The notes beneath the pieces are model-generated. The model ran no database searches. It saw only the letters and a program-made list of their open reading frames with translations, and was not told where the DNA came from. DNA of 64,000 nt from Hericium rajendrae (lineage: Eukaryota > Basidiomycota > Agaricomycetes > Russulales > Hericiaceae). The stretch is from the NCBI GenBank assembly GCA_033439255.1, contig CM065885.1, positions 558,001 through 622,000 of the forward strand, read 5' to 3'. Below, piece by piece: positions 1-12,283 of this stretch. The position numbers were made by a program, and so were the translations under genes. Within the stretch, counting starts at the first letter, position 1, and each line of letters opens with the position of its first letter.

Positions 1-3000
1 CTAGGTCCTCATCAGGGCACATTCGCTTGAAATTCTCGATGGCAACGTTATCCGCGACGTCCCTGAGCTTACGCTTGGTGATCATATGGTCGACGTGCTG
101 GCGCAGGACGGCGGGTGGGAGCTCGGACATGTGGAAGCGTCGATTGTCTTCCTGGATGCCGCTGACAAGCGGCGCCAAAGGTCCAATGGTTTCGCGAAGT
201 TCGTTGGACGTGATCGTGGCTCCATAGTGAGCCATGACGTCGATAAAAGAAGGCTGGCGGGGAAGAGTGGGTCTTGAGAGGGTCTGGGAGGATCCTGCCT
301 CGGGCTCGGGGGTGTTGGGCTGTGTGGGCACGAGTTTGTTGGTGTGCTGTTGTACGATCGCGTCTGCAGGAGGATAGATCCTGCCATGCATGCGACGCGC
401 CATATCAGAAAGGTCTTCAGCAGACGGATGATGTTCAAAAACTGGAATTAAGGCTCGATGAAGCGGCTCAGGTGACATGTGAGGTGGTACGTACACTCCG
501 GCGTCCCGCGGGTGGAAACTAATCTGCGCGGTACCACACTCGATGTGAACGTCTTGATTTGGCTGAGCGAGGACTAAGGTCGCTTCAAGCATAATTAAAT
601 CAGCATAGGGCTTACCAGTCGGTCCGTCTACACGATCCTCGTGAAGAAGAATGGCCTCGCTCGAGTTGAGCAGAGCCTGAGAGACTTGAGATGTGTCGCG
701 CAAGTAGCCTCGATCGGCCCAAGCACGCGAGATGAGTTCGAATGGAGAGCCTCCGCGATACGCGCCGGTCCACTGAACGGGATGGAGCTGAGCGCGACGC
801 TCGCGAACGGGAATGAAGTTGAAGGCGAATTTATCAATGGAAATGGGCGATGGCTGAGGGACGTACTCGGGAGGTGGGAGCGGGAGTGGCCAAGCCGACT
901 CAGCAGGGCCGTCTTGGCTCGTATTTATATCTAAAAATTCGGTTATGTCATCCAAAGTGAGCCTAGTACTCACCGGATAACCCTTCAGGCGTAATAAGTC
1001 AAGTGCGCCTTGAAAATCGGTGAGGGAATACGTGGCGGGAGGAGGATAGGACAAGACAGAGGAATCTAGTAGAATGAGATCGGCGCCGGCCTCGGGGATA
1101 CCTCCGGTGGGGTCGATCAGAGATTGGATCTGATCCGAGGATCTGGGTGCCTTGCCCCGATCTGCCTCCGGGATCTTATCTAACTCGTCTTGATCAGACG
1201 CGTCGGTGCCTGTAATCTGCAAAGTATTCAATAACACAGGTACGTCGCTATCCTCGATCGTCGCGGAATATACTTGAGATGTGGGTCGTGCTTGCAGGTA
1301 TTGAGCTTCTGTGCTCGAGGGTACGTGGTAATCCACCATGACCTCGAAACGCGACTTAGAGACATCCCAGGGGTCTTTGAATACGAGGTAAGTTCCTTCC
1401 GACTGCTCGTCTATCGTAACAAAGTTCTGCCTTTGCCAGGGTCGTCCGAGGAGCATGGGGAATGGAACATGGTCCCCGCAGAAGAGGTCGGCTTCTGTGT
1501 TGAGGCTCCCAATTGACAAAGGTACGTTCTGGACTAGTCCGCGTAACTCCTTACTCTGACCGTTCGCGTCTTTCATCTGCACAGTCTTTGTCATGTCGCA
1601 CGGGATGTCTATGGATTCCCGCCATACCTGCCGGTTCACTACATTTAATTGTGAGCCGGTGTCTACAATAGCTGTAATAGGTTTGTCTCCGCATCGCACG
1701 CGGATTCGTATTAAGTCGCCCTGCAAGTCGTGCCTACCAGGTGAGCTATGTCTTGCTTGTTTAAACGTTACGCGTGTCGGCGCGCTTGACCGGGACTCCC
1801 TTTGCAGTGGTCTTCCGACCTTCGGAAAGTTCTCGAGCCACGGGCTCTCATGCCCGTCTCCTTCTCCTCCGCCGACCATGGCTACCGCGGTCGTGGCTGC
1901 AATGGGATTAGACTCAGGAGATTTGAACTTCAGGCTATCGGTAAGTATCTGAGATATTTCCTTTGAAATCCCGATGACCTCACCGACTTTCAGCTGGATA
2001 GGAGACTCTAAGACTCGTGCGAGGACCTTGGAGGGTTCCACGATGGAGGATATGGCCGAACGGCGGACTTGCCGTTTGATCTCGGGCACCGGTACGTCGT
2101 TCTTTGAAGGTGACGTATCCGATCGCTTTACTGACTTGTTCTTTGTCGAGTTCTCCTTGTCTACCTCCATTTCAACATCATCGCGAATGTATTCATCCCG
2201 AGATGAATCATATGCTGGCTTTCTTGTGTCGATCGGGCGCATGGAGGGTGGGTCATCGGCATTTCGAGGTACGTGGCGAGTTTCGACCGTCTCGTTCCAT
2301 GAGCTTCGTCCGAGCTTCTTGGCGGGATGACCAAGTCGTTCTCCAGGAATCCTTGGTGCGTTCATCGGTCGTGATCCCATTGGAGGATCGACCGCCATTG
2401 CTTCATCCGCCGTAGGTATGACTTGTGAGCCTCGGGGATCGGTTCCCGATGCGCGGACTCGTGCGTGCTGTTTTGGGCTAGAGGGTACGTGGACACCATC
2501 GAATATTTCTTTTTTGGCTCGTGTTCCTGCAGACTGACGTGTTTGTCTCTTAGGTTCTTCAACATTCTTTGCCGCGGGATATACGTCGTACTCCGAGTCC
2601 GTCTCGGCGTATTCGTTGAGGAAATAATACCGTGAGTTATCATGGTCTTCACTTTCGGATTCTGATTCTGCATCTAGGCCTACCACAGTCACAAAATTTG
2701 ACATAGCCGCAGCGCGTTGGGCAGCGGTCCTGTCGCGCTGAATTGCTACAAGGAGAGTCTCATCAGGAAATCGAGCAATACGCTGACCATTTGGGTACGT
2801 GTAACGTCCTTGTGGGTCACGCCGGAGCTCACCAGAATCGACTAGTCTCCGTAAGTCGGGGCAGAGTCCCATCCCATGGCCCTTCAGGCCGCAGCCAAAG
2901 CAAGTCATGTCTTCGCGTCGGTAAGCAGGTTCTCGTATTGTTGGAATTGGAGGTGGTCGCGAGGCTGACATTGTACTAGTACGATTTATTGGAGGTATGC

Positions 3001-4270
3001 TGCGCGGGACACTCGAGACATGCGGAGGTGGATCACGCTGAAGAACTTCACGCGTAGTCATAACGGTTTGATTCGAGCATAGAACGGGTGGGCTAACCAC
3101 TTCTCTAACGGCACCATCTAGTTTACAAGCCTTGTAATAAACTAATCCGTATCCCGGATCGTCCGCGCGCATAGTATTGAGTTCACGAATAAGGTCTTCA
3201 ACTTTATCTTGTTCATTGGTAATTTTCTTTCGAGCAGGTGAACTTGATCTCGGGCTTGAAGACTTCTTGAACTTGCTTATTTCTGGTTCTTCATCCTTAG
3301 CAAATTTGACTCTCCTCTCCTTCTCTGCAGATCTGGAGCCAGATTTCTTGGAATGCTTCTTCTTCCTTCTGATCGTCTCATCATCTGAGAATTCTGAGTC
3401 AGAGTCTGAGCTGTCTGAATCTCCAGACCAGTCAGTTCCTAGGTCTGAGTCTGATTCTGCCATGTCAATGTTGAATTTGTTACGTTGCAGAATTTTCTCA
3501 ACTACTTTCTGGACTTCATCAATGGGGAAGGGATCAGCTTGGTCATGATTGGGGTAGCTAGCAATAAGCCTATCTTCAATTTTGTCTCTGAGTCCTGGGC
3601 CTATGCCTAGCCAGAAATAGCCAGCTTCATCATAGTCGCTGAGCTTTCCAGCTGCTTTGAGCCATCCTGCAATTCTAACGAAGCCTCTGGTGTATTTGTG
3701 CCAAGCACGAAGATCACCCATTCTCTTGTACTTGGTATCATGAACATATTTTCGGAGGTCCTTGCGACCATATCTCTTGATTCGGCGATCCGCATCAAAG
3801 TATGTAAGCAGATCAGTCTTGAGTTGTTGGAAGTCAGGCCTGAGATAACTGGGCAAAGCCTCGATTAGATTGGCCACCTTTCTTGAACAGTACTGGGTTA
3901 TGAGTTCACATTTTTCAGCATCTGTGACCACATTATTCTGGCGGCACAGAGCTTCATAGGTTTTAATGAAATATTCCACCATATCATACTGCCCTTTAAA
4001 CTTGAGAGGAGCATGTTTGGTGTTGGGGATTGGCATGGTTAAAACTGAGGGAGCCATGCTGTGCAGTGTAGCTGAGGTAGTATGTCGCTGATGTGTAGGA
4101 ATATGGGATTGGGAAATGGGATTGGGATTAAGAATGTGAACAGGATTTAACTGAGGGGATGGGGAATGGTGACTTGAGGTGATTGGAGAAGCAGATCCTA
4201 CTTCCACTTCTTGAGAAGACTCTGGCGGATCTGATGCAATGGATCCTGAAGGGAATAGTTCTCCTGTCAT
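1..4270 (-). mobile_element. Ty3/gypsy-type LTR element, gag-protease part, running off the left edge (fossil)
   Basis: One minus-strand frame is open from an ATG at 4270 to the window edge, about 1,420 codons. It has a Gag-like first part, an acidic serine-rich stretch near residues 265-290, a CCHC zinc knuckle (CFGCGLKGHGMGLC) near residue 455, and a retroviral-type aspartic protease motif (IVDTGSQLNVVNRQVW) near residue 870. A further 500 or so codons follow without a recognisable domain. No integrase follows the protease, as it would in Ty1/copia, so a Ty3/gypsy order with reverse transcriptase outside the window is the likelier reading. That part is inference, because the reverse transcriptase is not visible. 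The visible part looks uninterrupted, so the element may be young. Confidence 0.75.
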
Positions 4271-4374
4271 AAACTTGATTTGGAGACTCAATGGGTTGAG
4301 TCCAACCTGAAGCAAAAGGGAGACAAGATAGTCCTACAATCTTAAATCGACTCTCCCTCGCGGTGGGCTCCAGA

Positions 4375-5400
4375 TGTCGTGACGATGATGGGTTCCGAAG
4401 TAATGTTGGTATACCTCAGTAACACACTATCCTAGATACGATCAGGTTTTCCTACTTTCCCAGATGTACCTAGTTGTTCGGGAGAGGTAAAAATGTAGGA
4501 TACTATACCCTTTTCTTGCTGACGGTGGACTGTTTGACTGAGTTTAGGAGGTGGTTATGTTTATTCTAAGCTGTGCAAGACTTGAGCAAACAAACACAAA
4601 CAAACAGAAATATACTCCGAATTTTAGGGGAATGCCTATAGTGGCTTCAACCTTGGCTGACTTGATGATCTGGATGTTGGGTAACTGTTGTCGAGACTCG
4701 AGGCTGGCTAGAACTGAGAATTGATATGATCTAAGAATTTTGACTAAACTTTTAGTAGGCTTCTAGCTGTCTGGCAAGACTAGACTAGATGCAACAATGG
4801 ATGAACAAAGATAAACTTATCCCTTGTGGGATTTTACCTGTTACTGACTAACGAGATAGGCTGATGAGGATGATTGGGGCTGTGAGATGAAACACTGAGT
4901 TACTGCAGTCTGAGCCGTTGCTCCAAGAACTGGCTTAGGTAATCAAACAAGGATATTCCCACGCTAGGGGACTGAAAGCGAAAATATTCCCACGGTAGGG
5001 AATGGACTGGAATAATAGAAGCTGAGAACTGGGGTGGATTGGGGTGGTTAATGTGGCCTCTTGTTCCGATCGATTTCAGGGCCTTTATATACCCTTGAGA
5101 CCGTGGGAAAGAGATTCCAAATATGTACATGGTCTATGCTACTGTGGGAACTAACTACTGAATTTGTAGCTACTTAATTTCCGGACTACATTTTTCTACG
5201 ATTAATAAGCTGCTTCGTAAGGCAGAACATGCTCTGTAATCTGTTTCCTTCCTTAGTAATACTACCTTTCTGCCTTAATAAGCCAAATTCTGCTTGGTAA
5301 TGGGTGTCTGAGTAAGCCGAGCATGTGATTGGTAATGATTGGTAAGCTCCATGAGGCTGTGCGCTTATATTTGGCTGGACTGAGTAATTGGGATGACAAA
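4375..5400 (-). repeat. 5' LTR and leader of the left gypsy-type element (outer end not resolved)
   Basis: The inner LTR edge is placed at 4375, where TGTCGTGACG on the plus strand follows a primer-binding-like sequence (minus strand TGGAGCCCACCGCG, about 4361-4372) that begins with the TGG expected for pairing to a tRNA 3' CCA end. On the minus strand a TATATAAAG box at 5083-5091 points toward gag, as a U3/R promoter should. AT-rich imperfect repeats around TAATAAGC and GGTAATGATTGGTAAGC fill 5170-5460, and an ATATTCCCACG repeat lies at 4945-5000. The outer edge could be the GACA at 5395-5398 or lie farther right. The matching second LTR is outside the window. Confidence 0.5.
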
Positions 5401-5564
5401 GAGCAGGTGCTGAGTCATTGCAGGCTTATTAATGCCTTGGTAAATGCCTTACTAAGTGGATAGAAGTTTCCGGATCATTTTCTGAATTTCCGGAGTCTTT
5501 CAGAGCTGGGCTGAATATTTTTCAGGAATGAGTGCATTTTCCCAATCATCAAATAGTCTATCCT

Positions 5565-6707
5565 AAGCTCTGCGGGAATCGTAATGTATGCGCATCTTTT
5601 GTAGCCTTCCAAGTAGTAAATGGCCCAAAGCTCGTAGCTGTACAAGCCACGCGAGATGCAATAATCTACTGTAACGAGGTGAACAATGATGAAGTTTACG
5701 GTGATATGCGGGGAAAATGGTGGCAAATAATGCAGAAGCGACAGGTGGGGTGCGTGCGAAGATAAATGAGATGGAATAGTTGACAGATAATCATTGAGCA
5801 ATAGCAAAGATTGATGGCATAAAGAAACAGCAAGGGCATAGCACGAGAGTATGAATGAATGTGGGCTTAACAAGACGAAAGAGTCCGCGTCCAACGACTA
5901 AGATCACAGGACATACCTGCTACGTCCTGTCAAAATTGCCACTTTGCACGTCCTCCGCTTGTATGCCTCAACCACCCTCTCCTCATCATCCTCCAGGTGG
6001 ACGGGAACGATGAACGAGTGAGCAGCAACCTGCCTGTCACTGGCTGGGTCGAAGGGCTCGTGTGTGTCAACCCGAGGTCGACGGCGGAAGAAGTCGCGAA
6101 TGGGGAGAGTGCGAGGGAGTTGGCTCCATATACGAGGTACGATCAGCTTGAGCTCTGTGACCTCACTGCCTACTGCATCTTCGCGCTCAGCGCAGAAGTG
6201 GGTCCATGTTGCGCCAATGTAGAGGATGGAGGCGATGCGGGCACGAGTAATGATAGTGGTCTCGCCATGTATGAGCGCAAGCTCGACAAGCTGGCCTTGA
6301 CGAATGAAGGGCGTGGGGCGCTTAGTGACGAACCATGGATGCAGGAGGGAGGATTGGTGTGCTCGTACTGAGAGATGACGGTATAGGGAAGGATACTGGA
6401 TGTCGTCGTCATCGTCGTCATTTACAATCTCGATGGGGGATGTGGGGCGTAGAGATAGGGAATCATAATCTGGAGGGGCTGTGCTGCCTGACCTGCAACA
6501 CACTGCAGAGATCGATGCATTGCTAGCAATAGACGTGCATGGAAAATACTGAGGCAGCTGATCGCCTGAGCTGCCCCGATTCGGTGAGCGCGTGAATTCG
6601 CGGGTGACTCGGACTTCTGCTGGTGACTGGTCGAAGGTCTGATTGAGCACCAGGGAAAATAGGTATGAGTCCGAGGATGTGCGGCGAGGATTGAGGCAGT
6701 TGAACAT
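5565..6707 (-). CDS. hypothetical protein, two-exon model
   Basis: No family is recognised. The first exon opens at the ATG at 6707; the farther upstream in-frame codon is only a TTG. It encodes about 260 residues with an acidic run (NDDDDDDIQYPSL), then a moderately hydrophobic stretch (GQLVELALIHGETTI, SILYIGATWTHFCAE) and a charged C-terminal part (VPVHLEDDEERVVEAYKRR). A GT-AG intron can be drawn at 5669-5916 (GTATGT donor, TTACAG acceptor), after which about 33 codons end at a TAG at 5565. At 248 bp the intron is long for this genome, so the second exon is uncertain; without splicing the frame ends at 5904. The gene sits between two retroelement blocks and could be a damaged host gene. 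Confidence 0.35.
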
Positions 6708-6739
6708 CGTTGCCAGCAAACAAAGTCTCGTGTTCGCAT

Positions 6740-6931
6740 ACTACTCTAATATGGCTTTCGCTTAATGATCGAGCGTTGCCAGATCTTGAGCGTCTAGCTA
6801 CGTGCTTAACAGTAATCAATTCGAAGCCCTGAGTCTAGGCTCTCATCAATTTCTTGGTACTTGTTGATCGATCTTTCGATCTTTGCCAATCTCTGGGGCT
6901 GTTGAGTTTGCTAAATCAATCATGTCAATGC
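6740..6931. other. short non-coding spacer left of the copia fossil
   Basis: No coding signal is supported. The right edge is where recognisable copia integrase sequence begins abruptly at about 6932. No LTR or target duplication was found here, so the copia element lost its left end before or after insertion. Confidence 0.4.
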
Positions 6932-9900
6932 TCAAAACAGGTTTTGGGCGCGACAGCGTATCGGGACTGCGGCCTTGCGCGTGGAGCGTCGTGGCGCAGG
7001 TGCCGGTGGGTCGGTCGCCGGTAAGTCGGTAAGCACAGGTGAGTCTGAGTGAATGCTCGTGCTCTCGCCCCCTTGCTCGGGCTCAGCTGGCACGTCGGCT
7101 GGAGCGACGGTCGGAGTGGCGGCGGGAGTGGAAACCTCAACTTCGATCAGGGCACGATGCGGAGCAACGGTGCCTTCGTCGAATATGACGTCGCGGGACT
7201 CGAAAACGCGGCCAGTCGGTCGGTGAACGACGCGGTATGCCTTGCGATTTTGGGCGAGACCGATAAACGTGCATTCGAGCGATTTCGGGTCGAGCTTGCG
7301 ACGGTGCTTGTCAGGCACGTGCACATGAGCTTTGCAGCCGAAAACGTGAAGTTGCACAACTGAGGGCTTGTTGCCAGACCATGCTTCATGTGGGGTGATG
7401 TCGCTGGGCAGGGAACGGGTGGGTACGCGGTTGTGAATGTAAGCCGCGTACTCGATAGCGTCGAACCAGAAAGAGTTCGGTAGCTCAGTGTCAGCTAACA
7501 TCGCGCGTGCAGATTCAACGAGCGTGCGGTTGATGCGCTCGGCAATGCCGTTCTGTTGGGGCATATCCGCGTTGGACTTCTCGTGTTTGATGCCACGCTC
7601 ACGGAGGAAAGTCTGGAGCGCCGTAGACTCGTACTCTCCACCACCGTCGGATCACAAGATCCGCATCTGTTGACCCGATTCGAGCTCGGCGCGTGCGATG
7701 TAAGCCTGGAGGTGGGTGAAGACTTCAGCCTTGTGCCGCATCCCGTTGACCGAGGCATCACACGAGTGATCGTCGATCCAGGTAACGAAATATTGGTAAC
7801 CTTGACGGGACATGGTTTGCATCGGGCCGCAGACGTCCGAATGGACACGTCCGAGAATGATCTCTGCGCGCATCTGTGATTCCTTGGGAATGGCGGCGCG
7901 TGCCTGTTTCCCTTTGAGGCAGGGCGAACAGGTGCCGATGGAGTCGCGAGCGGTGTCGCCGATGATGGACATCCCTTCAACCATGCCGTGCTTCATCATA
8001 TGTCGGACGGCATCAACGCTGATATGTCCGAGTCAGCGGTGCCAAGTGCGAAGGTCTGCGGTGGAGACCTGCACTTTTGCGGGCATTGCGATTGGTTCGG
8101 AAGCGAGTGGATCGGTGTCGGAGTCACTGTCCGCGGAATCGGAGGACAGATCGGGGATGCGAGCAATGTGAGCCGTGGCCGGAGCATCGGTTACAGCGTC
8201 GATGACATAAAGGTTGTCGATGCGACGTGCGATTCCAACGAGTGTGTTGTCAGGGGCAGTGAGGCGGCAGAGCTCAGCTGAGAAGTTGACAGTGATGCCA
8301 CGTGTGTTGAGCTGGGCGACAGACAACAGGTTGCCATGGAGCTCCGGTACGTATAGCACGTCCCAGAGGATCACTGGGACTTCTTGCGAGCCGAGGCGCA
8401 TGCGGACTGCGATGCGGCCAATGCCGCGGGCAAGGATACAGGAGTCATCACCGAGCCAAACTTTCGTCGGTGGCGAAAGCTCCGCGTACTGGAAAAACCA
8501 GGAACGGTGCGAGGACATGGTGCGCGAGGCACCAGAGTCAAGCAGCCACTTGTGAATGAGAGTGGTGCGCTGAGGGTTCGGAGCGCGCGCCATGAAGATG
8601 CACACGACGGAGGGTGGTTCCTCAACGGAAGCGACTTTGGCGACGGCAGAAGTGGACTTGTCCTTCTCCGCCTGAGCGGCCTTGAGTTTTCGACAGTCAT
8701 CACGTACGTGACCTCGGTTATGACAATACTCGCATCTGATGACCTTCTTCTCACCTCCTTTACCCGCCCCCTTGCTGCCTGAACTATTTCCCCCCTTCCC
8801 ACTGAACTTCTTAGAAGCACGCGCCAATAGGGCGGTAGCAGTGAGTGATTCCTTGCGCCGTTGTTCCTCCTGCAAGACCTGAGTCTTGACCTTGTGCGGG
8901 GTTAGGTCGGAGATAGCGCCGGAAGTGAGGATGGTCTTCAGCGTGTCATAGGATGGCGGAAGGGCGAGCATGATGGCGACGGTGATGAGTTTCTCGTTGA
9001 GCAGGCAGGAGAGCGCCGTGAGACTCTGCGAAGCGCGCTGAAGCGCATTAATTTGCGGCTCCAGTGGTTCGTCGTCCGATAAATTTCCTCGGAAGAGTTG
9101 GCTGATGAGGAAAGCGATCTTCTGCTCGCCTTCGCCTTTGTAACGTGCGACTAAGCGATCCCACGCAGCTTTGGCAGTCGTAACGTCGGTGACGGTGATG
9201 TGTGGACCCTGGGAATGGAGGCGGCAGCCAAAACCAAAACCAACAGAGTACCGGGGGGGTGCGAGAGGACCAAGTATCTCAAGTGAGGAGTGAGGTGGGG
9301 GCAGCTGAGGGTCACTGCAGCAGGGACAATGGAGCGACCGGTTCGCTAAGGGCGAGTCTGAGGCGATCTGGTGATAAGCGGCTGGGAAGGATGAGGAACA
9401 GCTGTAGAATGACAAGGAGAACGACGAGACACACAGGTCTCCGATACGACGGACTAATCCTAGAGAAAAGGACTGAAAAGCGGCTGATATGACTGAATCT
9501 GACGAACGACGCTGTGGGCGGACTGGCCTAAAGAGGGCGGACTTGTCTAAAGTCCAGAGAACGATGAGAACAACAGTGAGAGAGACTTCTGAGGTCTGAG
9601 CTCTGAGGGGGAAAGGTGCACTGAGGGGTTCTATTCGAAGCTGGGACTCTCTCTACCATACAAGTAAGAAACTCGCCCTTGGCGGTCTCGGGCGATCTCG
9701 GACTCGGCTGCTCTATGGTACATCTATGGTCCGAAACCATCAAAAGGCGGCATCCAGGCATCCTGTACAACACAGACCCGGTCCCATAATGCCAGCAACC
9801 TGATTGGCTCACCAAAACCGCTGAGGACGATCTGGAGCGAACTTGAGGAAACCTCGGTGAAGCCTGTAGTAGCTGACAACTCCTGAGATGAGGGACATCA

Positions 9901-10591
9901 CCGCTCTGAGCGAGGTTGGTGGGTGAGGAGCTGAAAGCTGGATGGGAGTGAAGGGGAACTGCATGGAAGATGGTGAGATGAGGTCTGACGTTGCTGAACA
10001 CAGCTCGAGGTGTATCAACGGTGTTGAGCGGGTCAGACTCTAAGGTGAGTGTGATTTGCGCTCGTGCTTCGTCGTTGCCGAGGGCCCATTCGTCTCGGGC
10101 GTCCTGGCTTGCGTTAGCGGCCGGTTCGACCTTCGTGCCGTCAACATATGGCCAGAGTCCACGTATGCGGAGCACCATCTTCGAACGGTATTTCCATTCG
10201 GCCCAGTTCGAGTCGTCCTTCAGGAACTCGACGTCGTATAGGCGATTGGAGCCGCGGGCTTTGATGGAAGCCTGCGAAGCGGCGGGGGTCGATGCGGGTG
10301 ACTTGCCGGATGTCTTGCCGGAGTCGCTGCCGGTCATGGTGGGATGCTAATAATATTTGCACGGAGTTCTTTTGTTTGAAGTTATAACGACGCAGGGCCC
10401 ATAACCTGTTGCGCGTGATAGGTCTTCGAGATGGCTATAAGTAGACAATAAAAGGTGTATTGCTCAGCTCTCGAAGAAAGGAACTGTAGCTACGAAAAGG
10501 CAAACCTATAAGTAGACAATAAAAGGTGTATTGCTATTATAGTAGTTAGCTTTTGAGTCGAAAGGAAAATGGGAACAATATAACGAACCTC
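6932..10591 (-). mobile_element. Ty1/copia element 1, truncated and broken (fossil), with the first part of its 5' LTR
   Basis: Read on the minus strand, the parts are: part of the 5' LTR (10407-10591); a primer site GGTTATGGGCCC (10395-10406) matching the anticodon arm of initiator tRNA-Met, as known for copia; a Gag segment opening at 10335; Gag with a CCHC knuckle (CEYCHNRGHVRDDC, near 8700) and a protease motif (LLDSGASRTMSSH); integrase core segments (7652-7999); and the integrase C-terminal part (6932-7564, PQQNGIAERINRTL). Reverse transcriptase, RNase H and the 3' LTR are absent. The coding part is broken in several places. An extra segment of about 0.8 kb (9210-10010) separates two Gag-like parts. 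The remaining piece of the 5' LTR lies at 24032-24146, beyond the nested insertions. Confidence 0.8.
10407..10591 (-). repeat. copia element 1 LTR, first piece
   Basis: It starts TGTTGCGCG directly beside the primer site and is split by copia element 2. It continues at 24032 and ends CAACA at 24146, so its termini form the inverted pair TGTTG/CAACA. Inside are two copies of CTATAAGTAGACAATAAAAG (starting near 10435 and 10508) and an AGCTCTCGAAGAAAGGAACTG unit that recurs in the second piece. About 300 bp in total. Confidence 0.7.
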
Positions 10592-10623
10592 TCTTAGAAT
10601 ATGAGGATACGGGAGGGTTCTAT
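10592..10623 (-). repeat. copia element 2, 3' LTR, first 32 bp
   Basis: Begins TCTTAGAAT just after the ACCTC target copy and ends with TCTAT, the target site of the gypsy element. The rest of this LTR resumes at 17728. Confidence 0.85.
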
Positions 10624-11046
10624 TGTCACGGATCGCTCCACTTCTCTCCGCCTTCTTCTCTGCCATCAAGGCATCGCGTCGGTCATGTGCTCCAGCAGCC
10701 CCATCACATGTTCACTTCCTCACATGACCTGGGGCTATCCTTCACCCATGCCCTTGTTCCCCTTTGGGACATCCTATTGTTCTCCCTCCCATTGTTCTCC
10801 TTTTGGCCACCATTGTTCTCACTCTATTGTTCGACCCGTTATGGTGTCCATTGTTCTTTTCCCATTGTCGTCCCAGTACTTATAGGCTCCCTGTCGCTCG
10901 CCTACTTCCCTAGATTGTCCATTTCGTCTGTACCGTACTGTACCTCCAATACAGGTCACTGCGCTGCTAGTCGCTCTCTGCTCTCTCACTCCCATCATCG
11001 CTGGTGACTTGGGTGGTTCTCTGCTGTCTACGACCGAGTCTTGACA
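10624..11046 (+). repeat. 5' LTR of the nested gypsy element
   Basis: 423 bp, TGTCACGG to TTGACA. It contains runs of the CCCATTGTTCTCC type (about 10755-10870) and a weak TATA-like ACTTATAGG near 10878. A reading frame of 106 codons in it is identical in both LTRs and is not a gene. Confidence 0.95.
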
Positions 11047-12283
11047 CCTGGACAATCTCTCATACACCCGCCTCACCTCCCTACTATCGCCCATCATACC
11101 TTTCTTCTTTGAACCCTTCACCGCCGACATCTTCACCGAATCCCGACATCCATTCCATCAACCTCATCTCCCCTTTCCCATCGCCAACACCATCGAGGGC
11201 AGTGCACTCATCCCCCTCCTCCGCTATTGTGCTGTGAAGCGTTGGGAAGCCGAAGGAGTTTGGTTTCGATTGAGGTCGTGGAAACCACGTGCAGGTGCTA
11301 TCTCCATTGCCTTATACGTTCGAATTCGAGTTTCCTTTGACGTCGACTTGCAAGAATTCACGTTCGGTGCCTCGGATATTGCTTACCACTGTCGCCAACC
11401 CAACCGAGGATCCCCTGCAAGTATCCTACCATCGACCTCATTCCCCTTTTGCACACTAGGTCTTTTCACCCCGAACCCTCGCCTGAGCCTGTGTGGGCCA
11501 GAGAACGCCTCGGCCACCGATTCCTCAGAAACCCGTACTCGGACCCCCTGTACCCTCGTGCTCTTGGTCGTCGCCCAGTCGCGGCTGACTTCTTCTAGAC
11601 CTCACCATTGATCCCACCGACCCCCGTTTCCAGACCACAGAACCATACCCACTCGGCGTCTTTGCCTCGCTCGACGAATACTTCATCTACACCCTTTCTG
11701 GCATCGTTCGAATAGACTTCGTCACTCCGGACGAGGACGACGACGATCCCGCACAGTGGTACTTCGCTGATCGTGACGACCAGGCAGACCTCGAGCTTAA
11801 CGACTTCGACGTCGCAGCTACAGAACACCGCCGCCAACACCCCGCTACCCCGCCACTTCCCACCGTCGCCCTTCCTAGTGCAGATTCTCCCCTGCTCGCA
11901 CCACCCCACTTGTTGTTCCCCCAGGTATTACCTTCAACCCGGTAACCAACAACTACTACGCATACCGCTCCGACACCAATCGGCTTGTAGTCAGTTGGAG
12001 ACCCAGCCTCGTAGAAGAAAGTGACCTGTGGTTTTGGCAGGCCAGTACCCTCTTCTTAACCACTGCAGAACTCGCACTCTCTCAAGCAGTTATAGAGAAT
12101 CTCGCTCAGCAACAAGCTACCCGCCTCGATACCCTTCGGGCCCCACTACCACCACCTGTTTCGACACCTACCCCAGTACCAGTCCCCTCACCTGCTCCAC
12201 CCGTTGCCGCTGTTGCATCGACATCCACCGTCAACGTCAAACCAACCATTGCCACAGCTCCCCCTGTTCTGCCGCCCGACGAC
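11047..12283 (+). other. leader and upstream Gag region of the nested gypsy element
   Basis: The segment begins with the primer site and contains open stretches in more than one frame (for example 11234-11611 and 12028-12283). The last of these is in frame with Gag and rich in proline and alanine. Such long proline-rich leaders are usual in fungal chromoviruses. No separate gene is claimed. Confidence 0.5.

Noticed and set aside
10687-11007. A 106-codon frame, with an identical copy at 17363-17683
   Set aside because: It is LTR sequence; the identity reflects the two LTRs, not a conserved protein.
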